From Desmodesmus armatus (taxonomy: Eukaryota > Chlorophyta > Chlorophyceae > Sphaeropleales > Scenedesmaceae): a DNA stretch of 64,000 nt. Location of the stretch: the NCBI GenBank assembly GCA_007449985.2, contig VIIQ02000593.1, forward strand, positions 124,001 to 188,000, given 5' to 3'. The notes beneath the pieces are model-generated. The model had not been told where the DNA came from, did not search any database, and saw only the letters and a list, made by a program, of their open reading frames with translations. How positions within the stretch are numbered: position 1 is the first letter of the stretch; every line of letters starts with the position of its first letter. A program made the position numbers and the translations under genes. This document shows positions 14,461 through 26,400 of the stretch, piece after piece.

Positions 14461-17400
14461 CCGTTGCTGCCAGTGGGCAGCACCTGTGGGCGGGACTGCA
14501 CAACCACAACCTGGCCATCAGGCAGCACCACACCCTCAATGTCCTGTGCCACCCCGCCGAAGGCAGTCTCTACTGCCTTGCCCACTGCACTGATGCTGTC
14601 GATGAGCTGACCACGCATGTGGCCGTCCCACAGCAGCGGCTGGTCTGCTGCCTCAAGGGACACCTCAAGCAGTTTCTCGACAGGCACACTGTTGACAGCA
14701 GCAATAGGAGCAGAACGATACAATTGGGGCAGCATCAGCATCAGCACAGCAGCAGTTTTTATTGACAACCAGCTGACGAGCAAAGAATTTGCTGCCGGTG
14801 TTGAATTTGGAGAAACAACAGACCTGCTTTGGTGCTTGGGTTTGGTAAGGAACTGGCTCACCAGGCGTGTAGGTAGAAGGCCTGGTTATAAATGACTGTT
14901 GCTCCCTGAGCTGATGCCTGATGCCTGCATGTAACTTCTTCTGTGTGGACACACTCCCACCCCTACCTGTCATAGAGTCCTGCTCCTGCAAAGGCCTCCA
15001 GGTCCTCTCCGTTTGTGTCACTCCTGGCAATCAGCGTACCGCCGTGTGGTGCAAACAGGCCAACACGCTTGCTGGGCAGGGCCAGGAACTCAGGCTGGTT
15101 GGAGCCAGGGGGGATGGAGAACGCCAGCGCACGGCCGGGGTAGTTGCCAACCTACATTTCAAAATAACGATCCCACAGCAGTGATATCAGTGACTTTGCA
15201 GTTGCACTCAGGACAAACAAGCTGCCTGTTGACAACAACATGACAAGCTGCCTGTTGACATGCAGTTATTGCAGGCAACTCCGTTTGCATAACAGCAGCA
15301 GCTCCATGGTATCACTGCTTGATGCTGGGCGCAGTACTGCCCATGCGAGCCCTGCATGACATACAGTATCAACTGCTGCTGCTAGAGTAGTATGCAGGAT
15401 GCATGCAGTACATTTTCCATCCCTTGCACCCAGCAGTATGCAGCCGGCAAAGCGCAGCTTGGATCTCCCCGGTCAGAGCCAAAGTAGATTTGCTTGCCCC
15501 TCACCAGCACTTCTCCCAGCCCAGGCACCAGCTCCCCAAACATCTCCTCAAGGCGTCCCGTCAGCGGGTTAGCAGTGTGCAGCACAAACGCGTACGAGCC
15601 ATCCACCACCTGCACATACAGGAGCAGCACACCCATCACAACACAATTCAGTCCCGTATGCGTCCGTGCGCCAGCAACAGCAGCAACCAGCCAGCTACAT
15701 GCATAGAGATGCTTGCTGCTGGCCAGCATGCTGTGCTGAACTCACACACCACCTGCTACACGCTGCGCCTGTTGACGTGATACAAGTGACTGCACCAACC
15801 AACCTCAACTCGGGCAAGACCCCTCTTCTCCCCTGTGACACCGCGCTAATCTTGAAACAGCAATATTACTGTGCATTTGTGTTGGCACAGTAGCGGCACT
15901 GTCTTGTCCTGCTCACCTCCTGCAGCAGCACACTCATCTTGAGGTCCCCCTCAGGCACCTGACAGGCCTGACGGCTCAGCCAGGCACGGTCACCCCACTG
16001 ACTCGCCCACACCTGAGCAAACAGCACACACACACACACGCACACAAACACATCAGCACACCAGCAACAATCAACTCCAAGGAGTACGGAGTACGGATGA
16101 TTGCAGGGGCAAACAGTGCCGAGAGGAGTACCACGGCTGTACAAAGGGTGCGAGCAGGAGCGCGTGAGTGGCGGGGAAGTATGGTGGCCTGTACCCCACC
16201 GCACATGAACAGACTTGATGGCTCATGTAGTCTCATAGATAGCCGCAGGAGTACGAGAAAATTCAGGTGCAAACAACGCCAAGGGATACCACGGCTGCCG
16301 TACACAAGGTGCGAGCAACCAGCCCCAGTTGTTGTGTGAGTGCATGCGTGGCGGGGCAGTATGGTGGGCTGCCTGTACCCCACCGCACATCAACAGACTT
16401 GATGGCTCATGTAGTGTCATAGCTTATGAGCGCTGTGCCTGCCTACCTTGGTGATGGCTGCCCATACCGCGGGCCATGTGCTGCTGTTGGGCTGCACCCA
16501 GCTGTCAGCACCAGGCAGGCCAGCAGCGGACGCAACACGAGACAACTCCTGCAGGATTGACACATAGCGCAACACACATAAGGTCCCATTGCGAACCTCG
16601 CCAAGTCTTCTATCTGAACTTCATAATGCCCAATATTGCTCAGCATCATCATATGCACATATACCATGTGAAAAAGCCGTGCTGTAGTGTACGGTACTAT
16701 ACTGGACTGCACTGTATCGCGTGCTGTCCTGCACATGGCCACTTGACTCACCTGAATGAGCTCAGGGGGTGTCTGCAGCTCGCCCCGCACCAACCTCCTG
16801 GCAGCTGCAAGCGCAGGGGGGATGCCACTGCCAACCTGCACAGGCGCACAGCATGATGTCAGCCGCACGTTGTCACAATCAGGCTGTAAGCTCTTTGCCC
16901 TGCTTGCTTCGGTGCGGACACTTCCAACCTCGTCATGCCTGCCTGAGCGCTGCCCAGCTGCAACGTGGCCACACATCAGCCAATCAACAAAGGGCCTGCG
17001 TTGCTCAAAAGCCCTTATGTAGCTGCCCACACCTCTAGAGTTCACAGCGCAACACTAACAACCCTAACAACCCCAATAAAACCCCATGATCCTGGCAAAC
17101 CCGACATGCCTACCTTTGCCTCCCCAGCTCTGCCTGCAGCTGCTGCAGCTGACCAGCTGGCCCTGCGTTTGCTGGGTGCTTCAGCACTGCCTCAAACACA
17201 CCAAACGGCAGCGCCACAGATGAGGGCACGCGCACCCAGTCTGGCAGTGTGGACCGCAGCTTGGCCAGGTTGTATGCCTTGGCACCAACAACACCTGACG
17301 CAGCAGCAGGGGGTCGACACATTCATTGAGACATTGAACGTCAGGGGCACTGTGAGGGTGTGTGTGAGGGGCAATCACTTGCAGACAAGGAGCAGTTGGG

Positions 17401-20400
17401 AGTGGGAGGCTCTTTGCGACTTGTTGCAGACTGCCGAGCAGGCCGGAACCAACTAAGGATTTTCACAGCGTTTCATAGAAGCAACAGGCCTGCACTAGTC
17501 CCCTCCTCCCCCCCACACCTAGAGAAGAAACTACTCCTCAAGCGCCCTCCCTCCCTCCATCCAAACCTTCCCCCTCACCACCTCGCAACCCCCCTGACAC
17601 CCCCTTCCATCTCCCCCCCCTCACCTGGTGCAAACTTGTCCTCCCCTATGGCCCAGCCGGCCAAGGCAGCAGGTGCTGCCAGCTTGAGCTTGTGTGGGCT
17701 GCGGGGCCCTGACCCGGCACCCCCGTCTGCTGGTGCGTCCATGAGTGTGGCCACCACCTCACCACTGGGGGTCACCTCGAGAGCGATGTGCTGACCCTGT
17801 TGTTTTTTTTTGGGGGGGGGGGATACACAACAATATACAGGTGTTCAGTACACGTTTGAGGGACCAAGGTCCCAACCTCAGCACAAGCCAGCCAGCCAGC
17901 TGAGGGCTCATGAGGGTGCCCATAGGGGCAATTACTGGATGCACCCCACACACTCCCTGCACAGCCATGTGTTGCCAAGCACACCATCACCTCCCACCAC
18001 ACGCCCCCTCCCCCTCCCACACACACACACACCTTCATGGCAGTGAGCTTGCTCCACTCCCCGTCGTCGAAGCATGTCGCCAGCAGCACACCCTGGCTGC
18101 GTGCCCTGATGGCAACATGGCTCAGCACGTCAGTGGTGCTCTCTGTCAAGACTGCTGTCACACCCTGGGGGATGTCCTCCATGCCTGGGGCAGGACAGGA
18201 AGGTAGGGAGGCAGGGAGGGAGCAGGACCGCAGGCAGAACGTAAGTGAGTGACTGGGTGGGTGAGTGGGTGGGTGGGCTTGAGTGAGTGAATGAGTTTGA
18301 GTGAGTGAGTGAGTGGGTGGGTGAGTGTGTCAGCCAGCCAGCCAGCCAGTCACACAGGCAGGCAGTAGGGCAGGCAGGTAAGCTGTCATGCATCAGATGC
18401 GTTCTCCACAACTCACACTTTTTTCAAGTCAACCGCGCTGCTCAAAAGCAAACCCAACGTAAAAATGCAGTAGGCTGAGATATATCCATGCCCCCCCTCT
18501 CCCCAGGCTCCAGGAACAGTCCCCTGCCCTGGCAGCACATTGCAGCGAGAAGCAAATCAAGTCTGAAGTGCCAGGCATGCCATACCATGCAACAGGGGTG
18601 CAAGGATGTGTGGCATCGCGCCAGGGCCAGGCCTGGCAATGATGCACAAACCCCTGGTAACCTGTATGTTGGCTTGGCACCTGACCATACCCTGGCTGGC
18701 AGGTGCAAGAGGTGCCATCCATATGGCCAATCAAACTGGCACATGCACGTTGCGTTGCGGACACGTTGCATGCGGTCTTGTGCATTTGTAGCCGAAGCGG
18801 GAGCAAACCAAAACCTTAAGTGCAAGGCATGCCATGCCATGCAACAGGGGTGCAAGGATATGTAGCATCAAGCCAGATCTGGCGACAGATTGGCGCGATG
18901 CACGAACCATAGGTTTGTCCATCGCGCCAATCTGTTGCCAGATGTGGCGGGATGCTACATATACCTGCACCTTTGTAGCATGGCTTGGCGCACGACCGTA
19001 CATGGCTGGCAGGTGCACATGCAGGAGCTGCTGTGACCATCACAAGCACATGCTGCCCATGTGTAAGCTGCAGGTGGGTTGCCGTATGCTACATGGTTCC
19101 CTAAATGTTGCCCAACTGTTGCCTGAAATGACTGCTGATCCTGCCCCCCCCCCCCTGAGCAGGTGGTTGCTTGCAGCACACTGCTGCGTGGAGTGAATAA
19201 AATCTGAATAGAAAGCGGAAACGTCATTGCAAGTTGGGTGCAAGGATATGTGACACCTTCCACAACTGGTCCAGTTGGGAGAAGGCGGACACACATCCCT
19301 GCAACCCTGTGCCTTGGCTTGGCACTAAAACCATACGTGGCTGGCAGGTGCAGCAAGTGCCATGCACCTGGCCCGGTCAAAGTTACACATGCGCGCTGCT
19401 TTGCAGACAGGTTGCATGCAGCGTCAGGATACACACAACAGTCAGTCCCGTTCACCTGCAATCTGGCCAGGGGCCGCGTAGGGGGGGTCCTAAGAGCCTG
19501 AATGTAGAACTATCAGTCAATAGCTGCACAATGCACCCCCCCCCCCTTGCCTGTCCTCCCCCCAAGCAGACTGCAGGTGCGTGGTGTCGGCTGCTGTGTG
19601 AATGCTGACGGTATCACACCTATACCATCCACATTCACACAGCAGTCGCTCCCAACCATCTGCAATCTCACCAGGGGCCGCGGGCGGGGGTGTGGGGGTG
19701 GTGTGTGTGTTTGTGTGTGTGTGGGGGGGGATGGGAGTCGGGTGTCTGAATGTAGCAGTCAGTTCCTGCACCATGCTTGTGCATTAGGAGTCCAAAGATA
19801 AGGTAAGGAGGACGTAACTGGCTGCCATACCAGTGGTGCATCAGCCATTTGTATCATCTCCACGCTCAACAGTCAGGCTGAGATGCCCTTATGTTTGCCG
19901 AACCGCTTAGTAGCACCCCCCCTCCCCACTCCAACAGGAGTGCAAACAACTGTAAGTAAACAAACCACATAACTAGGTCTATGGACAGCCGATGGCGTGT
20001 GAGAGGGGTGTGCATGTCTAGCATGCTGGGCTGCCGCACACCCCACCCGAGGCAACTGTGTGCCACTTGGCTGCTGATCCTCATTACCCCCCCCCCCCCA
20101 AAAACACACACACACACACACACACATGCCCTGGCAGGTGCATTGCATTGCTTGCAACACACTGCCGCATGGAGCGAACAATGTTTGAATAGCAACGGCA
20201 CGCCATGCAGCTGGGGTGCAAGGATATGTGACACCCTCCCAGAACTAAGTGGTTCTGGAAAGATGATACATTTCCCTGCAACCCTGTAGCTTGGCTTGGC
20301 ACTTGATCCCTTACATGGCTGGCAGCTCCAGGAAGCACAATGGGAGGGGGGGGGTCTGGTTTGCCAGTCTTGCGCAGGTCTCCTGAGATGCGTGTGTCTA

Positions 20401-23400
20401 CCTTGTTAGTCTACACAGCTCATACAGAGTGGGGGCCAGGGGTCAAACATCCACTTGTAACAAGTTCCCCTTCTCCTCCCAAAAGATAGCCACGTCCAGT
20501 GCTGACCATAAAACATCTCCCAGGCCCCTATCATACTACTGCAAACCACACTGTGAACACACTTCCTACGCTAAAGCCCCTCCTTATCCCCCCCCCCCCC
20601 CCGGCTCACCTCCCAGGTGTTGTGCCAGCACCACTGTAGGGACGCTGAATGCCTCCCCCTGCATGTCGCTCAGCTCACGCACCAACACCTCACCAGCAGC
20701 AGGAACCTGGCTGATCACCTGGGGAGGGTAGACGACGCCAGCAGCAGCAGCAGCAACAGTAGCAGCAGCTTATGGACACAACGACGCGGTGACCACATCT
20801 TTGTGACAAGGTACAGACAAGATACTGCTTGCATCTGCGCCCCCCCCCCTAGGAAAAACCACCCTTGTCTTGCACCCCAAACATGCCACGGTGCCCCTAC
20901 TGCTGCGTGCAAGCACTCTCTAGGTGTGCCTCATGCTAGGCAATCTGATAACCTGCATAGCACCATCCACCATTGACGTTCCAAAGTGGTGCCCCCCCCC
21001 CCCTGCACACCCTTCAGCTACCAAGGTACCACCCTGCTGCTGCCCTCAGGCACGTCTTCACCTGTGCCTCATACAAGGATGTATGGTAAGTTGCATTCAC
21101 CCTGGCTGGATAGCACTGTCCACCAGCAACTCCCCCTTCCTCCATGCTTCCTTTCACCCTCCCCAGTTCTCGCAACCGCCCCTCACGCCATGAAAACATT
21201 GTGTCTTGACCCCCCCCCCATCCCCCCTCCTGCCGCAAAACACCTTTCGCCCCCCCCCCCCACACACACACACACCTAATAAGGTCCTGCCCCTGCTGCT
21301 GCCCTGCGGCACCTCCAGCCAACCCCCACTTTCTCCCCCCCCCCCAAACAACAACAACAGTACTGTATGCCCCCCTCCATCACCCCCCCCCTTCCTGCCA
21401 CAGTACACCCCTCACCCCCCGCAGGCTCACCTGCCAAGGTCCTGCCCCTGCTGCTGCCCTGAGGCACTTCTCCAGGTCCTGCAGCAGCCCACTCAGCACA
21501 AACACGGGCTGGCCGCGCACCACCTCCTCACCAAAGTTGGTGATGAAGGAGGGGTCAATGCTGGCAGCACGACCAAACGCCTCCGCATGGGGCTGCAGCA
21601 GCAGCAGCAGCAGCAGCACCAGCAGCAGCACCAGCCGTCAGAGCAATGACTGTCACAAGCCCCTGGCCTTACGTCCCTCCCACGCATCCCCATTCACCCA
21701 CCCACCCACCCACCCCACACCCCCACCACCACAAAACTCTGGCTTTTGTATGCTTGCCAATGTTCACCTACACCCTGGTATGGTGCAATCACATCAGTTA
21801 TGACACCTGGTATGATTGCCATGGGGTGATTCTGCCTGCACTCTCTCTGCTGACACAAGCACATGTGGCCAGCTGGTGGGGTCCGCCCCCCTGTGCTTTC
21901 CATAAACAATTACAGAATGTGTTTTTGACCGTGCGTTCCCACGCACTCATACCAAAATTCGGAGTTCAGATATCCTTGGATGGTGAGATGGTCAATGCAA
22001 ATGGCTCCCTCCCTGTGTCTACACACCCACCTGGACCTGTGAGCACATCCTGTCAGCAAATGCTGCCAGTGACAGCTCCACCCGCTGCACTGCTGCCAGT
22101 GCTGTGAGGGACCAGTCCTTACTCCAGCGCTCACCAGAGTCCTTCACACGGTGCCACAGACGGGCACACTGAGCAATCTCAGGAGCCTCCTCCTGTCAAG
22201 GGGAAGGGGAAAACATCCTTGCATGGTGAGATGGTTGATGCATTGGCTGGATGCACTCCCTGTCTCTACACACAGGGCATTTGTGAACTTGACCCAGCCA
22301 AAGAGCTAGTCCCAGTGGGAGATGAAAAGGGACAATAGACACAAATTCAATTGCCTCCTGTGCAAGCTTGGCAGTCAAGCAGCTGCTGTATTGCCTGAGT
22401 GTCGAGGCAATGCATTGCGAGGCAAGCATACGGCAACGGGATTGCTGCTGCTTCTCATCCCGGGCCCCCCCTTCAAGGCTTCTTATGCCCCCGCTCTCCC
22501 CAGGCCCTTTTGAATGAAGGGCAACTCAAAGCCTGTGTCGCCGTGACGCCCCCCCCCCCCCCGTTTCACTGCTCACCCCTATTGCTGCGTTGTCCAGCAC
22601 CAGGCCCACCAGGTCGATTAGGCTGTCACCATTCAGGCTGCCCCTGTCAGTGCGCTCAATGCACGTCCTGAAACAATGCAAACAGCAACACACACAGCAC
22701 GGCACACAGAGAGCACACCCGGTCAACCACTGGAGAGGTGTTGCAGCTGCAAGGAGGCAAGGCAGCACGACGAGGTGCTACGTTGCACACTTGTGTGATC
22801 ACAGGGACAGGTGCGTATATTGACAGGGCAATAGCTAATGCAGACCCAGAAACACCGATTCAGCAGCACTCATACATAAGCTGATACGGAACGTAGTTGA
22901 TGCCAGTGCCTAGACATCTTCCCATCCTCTTCCCACCCCCTTGGGGGTCCCACCATGCTTGCCTACCCCCCCCCCCCTCCAAACACCCACCCACCCACCC
23001 ACCCACCTGAAGTAGTTGTCGAGTGCGATGTCGAGCAGCAGCACGTCCCTGTTGCCTGATGTGCGCCAGTTGTCCTTCAGGCGGTTACGCACCTCAAGGA
23101 TCTTGCCAGGAACCCACCACTCATTCCTGATTGAGGGAGGAGGGGGGGGGAGAGGGAACCAGGGAGGGAGGGCAGCGTACATGTGAGAACCAGGGAAGTG
23201 AGCACAATCAAGTGAGGGACTGCATTGTGACACAGGTCTGATACTTTCATTTGCGATCCTGTCAAACCATGGACGTGTGTTTATTCCAAGGTAACTCACA
23301 TCAGGGAATGGGCAGTGCGCCCAACAAGGGCCTCGGCAAGAGCCATTCCATGTGCACTGCAGACAGACTGGAGCAGTGAAAGGGTTAACACATGAGTTAC

Positions 23401-26400
23401 ATACAGCAGCTTGAATGTGATGCCAGCCATGCCTCACCTGTTCTGCAGCATGTCGAAGAGCATCCAGACCGTGTCACCGTCCATCTGCCCCTTGGCCATC
23501 TCTGCTGCTGTGTCCATGTCAGCACCACTGTGGCAGCACTTCAACGTCCACAGGTAACCCTTCATGGGGTTGATCATGTGTGGCAGGTGCTGGGGCCAAG
23601 CTGCAGGGACACAAACAAACAACATACACACAGCAGCACATGCTCAGCAGTTCATTCAACACTGAGCCCTTACAAAGCACAACCTGCCATTTTATTTATA
23701 TTCCAGAACTGCTGCTGCTTGCACTACTTACGGCATTGCTCATGTCAAGACTCCCACTCACCCCTCCACAATTCTCAAGAAAGCGCACCTCCTCCCCAAA
23801 CACCTAGAGCTGCCGCCCGTGCCCTTGAAAAATATGTACTCAGGGTAGCAGGGGCAAGGGGAAGCCCCCCCTGCCCCCTCCTCCCCTCCCAAGCTGGCAT
23901 ATCACACACACCAGCAGAGTGACCCCCCCCCCTCACCCTTGATGGGGTTGTGCATCGTCTCCAGGCGCTCCTGGTGATGCGGCCATTGTCCCACAACACA
24001 CGCCAGTAATCATCGTGGTTGCCTGCGCACACGCAGCCGCAGCAGCAGCAGATTTCAGCAAGCAGCAGTGGCAGCAGCAGCAGCAGCAGTTTCAGGGCAG
24101 TTTCAGGACAGCAGGTTATGTCAAATGGCCTGGCAGCAGTACAACCCCACACCGCAAGTACTTGTCCCCCCCACCACCACCCCCTTCTGCAGCCTCTGCT
24201 CCCCCTCTCCCCTCTCACCGCTGTGCAGGTATGCCAGGTACGCCTCGCAGATGGTCACATCCTCTGGTGTTGTGTTCTGGTGGAGCTTCTGGTGCCACTG
24301 CTCAAGGAACGGCTCGTCATGACCCTGTGCACAACACAACACAGCACAGCACAGCACAGACGCAAGCCTCTCTTTTGGCAGTTTCCCTTTCGCTCCTCAG
24401 CGTTATGGGGTATTAGCAACAGTTTCCCGTTGTTATCCCCCGCCAAAAGGTAAGTTCTTACGTGTTCCTCACCCGTCCGCCACTGCAATTCTTTTTTTGT
24501 AAACAAATAAAGAATCTCGTTCGACTTGCATGTGTTAGGCATACAGCACAGCACAGCACAGGCGGTGACAAAAGGTTGGAAGTATGCCAAAGTGATGGGT
24601 AGGTAAAACAACAAATGCGGGGTAAAATGCAGGACTGTGACGCCAGCACTCACTCACTGCCATGTGGCCCTCCTGTGCAACACTGCCCCTCACGATGAAC
24701 CCGGGGGGGGGGGGGAGGGCGCTTACAAATTTGCAGTATGCTTTTGTTGGGGGAAGGGATGGGCTCTGCGTTGACAGGTGTCCTTTACAACTATGCCAAG
24801 TGTGCATGGTGGGAGTTTGACTGTGTGGTGCAGGCAGTGCCCCTTTCCCCTCGTTTACACAGCACCAGTCAGCTTGTCCCCTGCCTCACGAGTCTGTGTC
24901 CCTCCTTGATGCCGTTCTCCTCATGATGGAGGGGGGGGGGCGGGGCGGGGGGCAGTGTGTGATGTGATTGCAGCGTGGGTGTGTTAGGGGGGCTGGACTC
25001 TACAACGACAGGTGTCCTTGCCAACTACACCAAAGAAGTCTACCTTTTCGAAGGTTGAATGTGTGCTGCAGTGCCCCTCCCACCGGCCGTCCACTCACCG
25101 GCCTGTGTCCCTCCTTGATGCCGTTCTCCCTCATGATGTGCAGGATGCCCATGCGGATGTCGTCACCGTTGCCACCACCACGAGGCAGACCAGCAACAGT
25201 CAGGCGCGCATACAGACGCGCCCAGGGGTCTTGGCAAGCGCGAGCCTGTGGAGAGGGGGGGGGGAGGGTGCAGGGGGGGGGGATGTGGAGGTCAGTTCAG
25301 CGCAACAGGCATACTGCAGTGATGTAGGGGAGTGCAGGGCCGTTTGGGAGTGAGTGAGCAAGGCCACTTCCTTACAGCACATGTACACACAATGAGCTAA
25401 GATCAACCCACTGCAATCTTGCCAACAGTACAGCAAAAGGACGCGTGTGTTTGGCTTGTGACGTTTGTGACCTGCTCACCTTGTCTGTCATGCGCATTGT
25501 GATGACCTTCTGCATCCATGCAATGTCCTGAAGACAGCACAGCACAACACAGCACAAAGCAACTCAGCCGCTCATACTTTCATTATGACAGACCCGCAAC
25601 ACACCGAGTGGTGATGCCTGCACATGCACTGTCGAGATCCGTCACTCAATGCAGGTTACATCACACAACGAGCACCACAGCAGTTCAGGGTCATCCAGTG
25701 ACCTCACACCGTGCTGCTTGTCTAGCCACACTGTCTGAAAGGACGATGGTAAATGTTACAGAAATAAGTCACAAATAGGCCCTATGGGCACCCTCATCAG
25801 CCCTTTGCCTTGATGCTTAGTGCCGGGTGTGGGACTTTGTCCCGCGTACCTGTACTGTTTTGTACTGTACTGTGACACATGCAATCCAGCAGCTGCAGGA
25901 TCAGCCTCACAGACTGCTAGCTGTCCCGGCCCACCCACCTTGCTTTGGTAGTTGGCGTTCCTGGCCCACGTGAGTATCTTGTTGCTGCTCATGCGCAGCC
26001 AGGTGAACAGGAAGGCCATGCCCTCCTCACCAGCAGCAGCAAAGCCATCAAGCACGTCATTGGCCAGCACAAACCTGCACAGCACAGCACAGCACAGCAC
26101 AGCACACAACCAATACCAGTCAGCTCGGCACGCTTGAAGCCACCACCACCACCAACACCACCACCACCCCACCACCACCACCACTATGTGTGCTACAAGC
26201 ACGGCATGTACAGGTATTCCCCACCTTCGCAAACACAGTGTGCTGACACCCCCCCCCCCGGGCCATCACACAGAATGCCGCTCAAGACCCACAAGGGGGA
26301 AGATACAATACGAGTCACCAACTTGCCTCACCCCTACCGGCCTCTCCCGCCGCACACATGCCCTGCGCTGCCCCCCCCCCTCCCCCCTCCCCCGCCTTCT

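Noticed and set aside
24648..24710. Possible dikinase exon coding FIVRGSVAQEGHMA
   Set aside because: No AG acceptor at the right place, breaks the conserved EGHRP-GHDEPFLEQWH join, and is similar to the exon end at 25099; read as a degraded copy.
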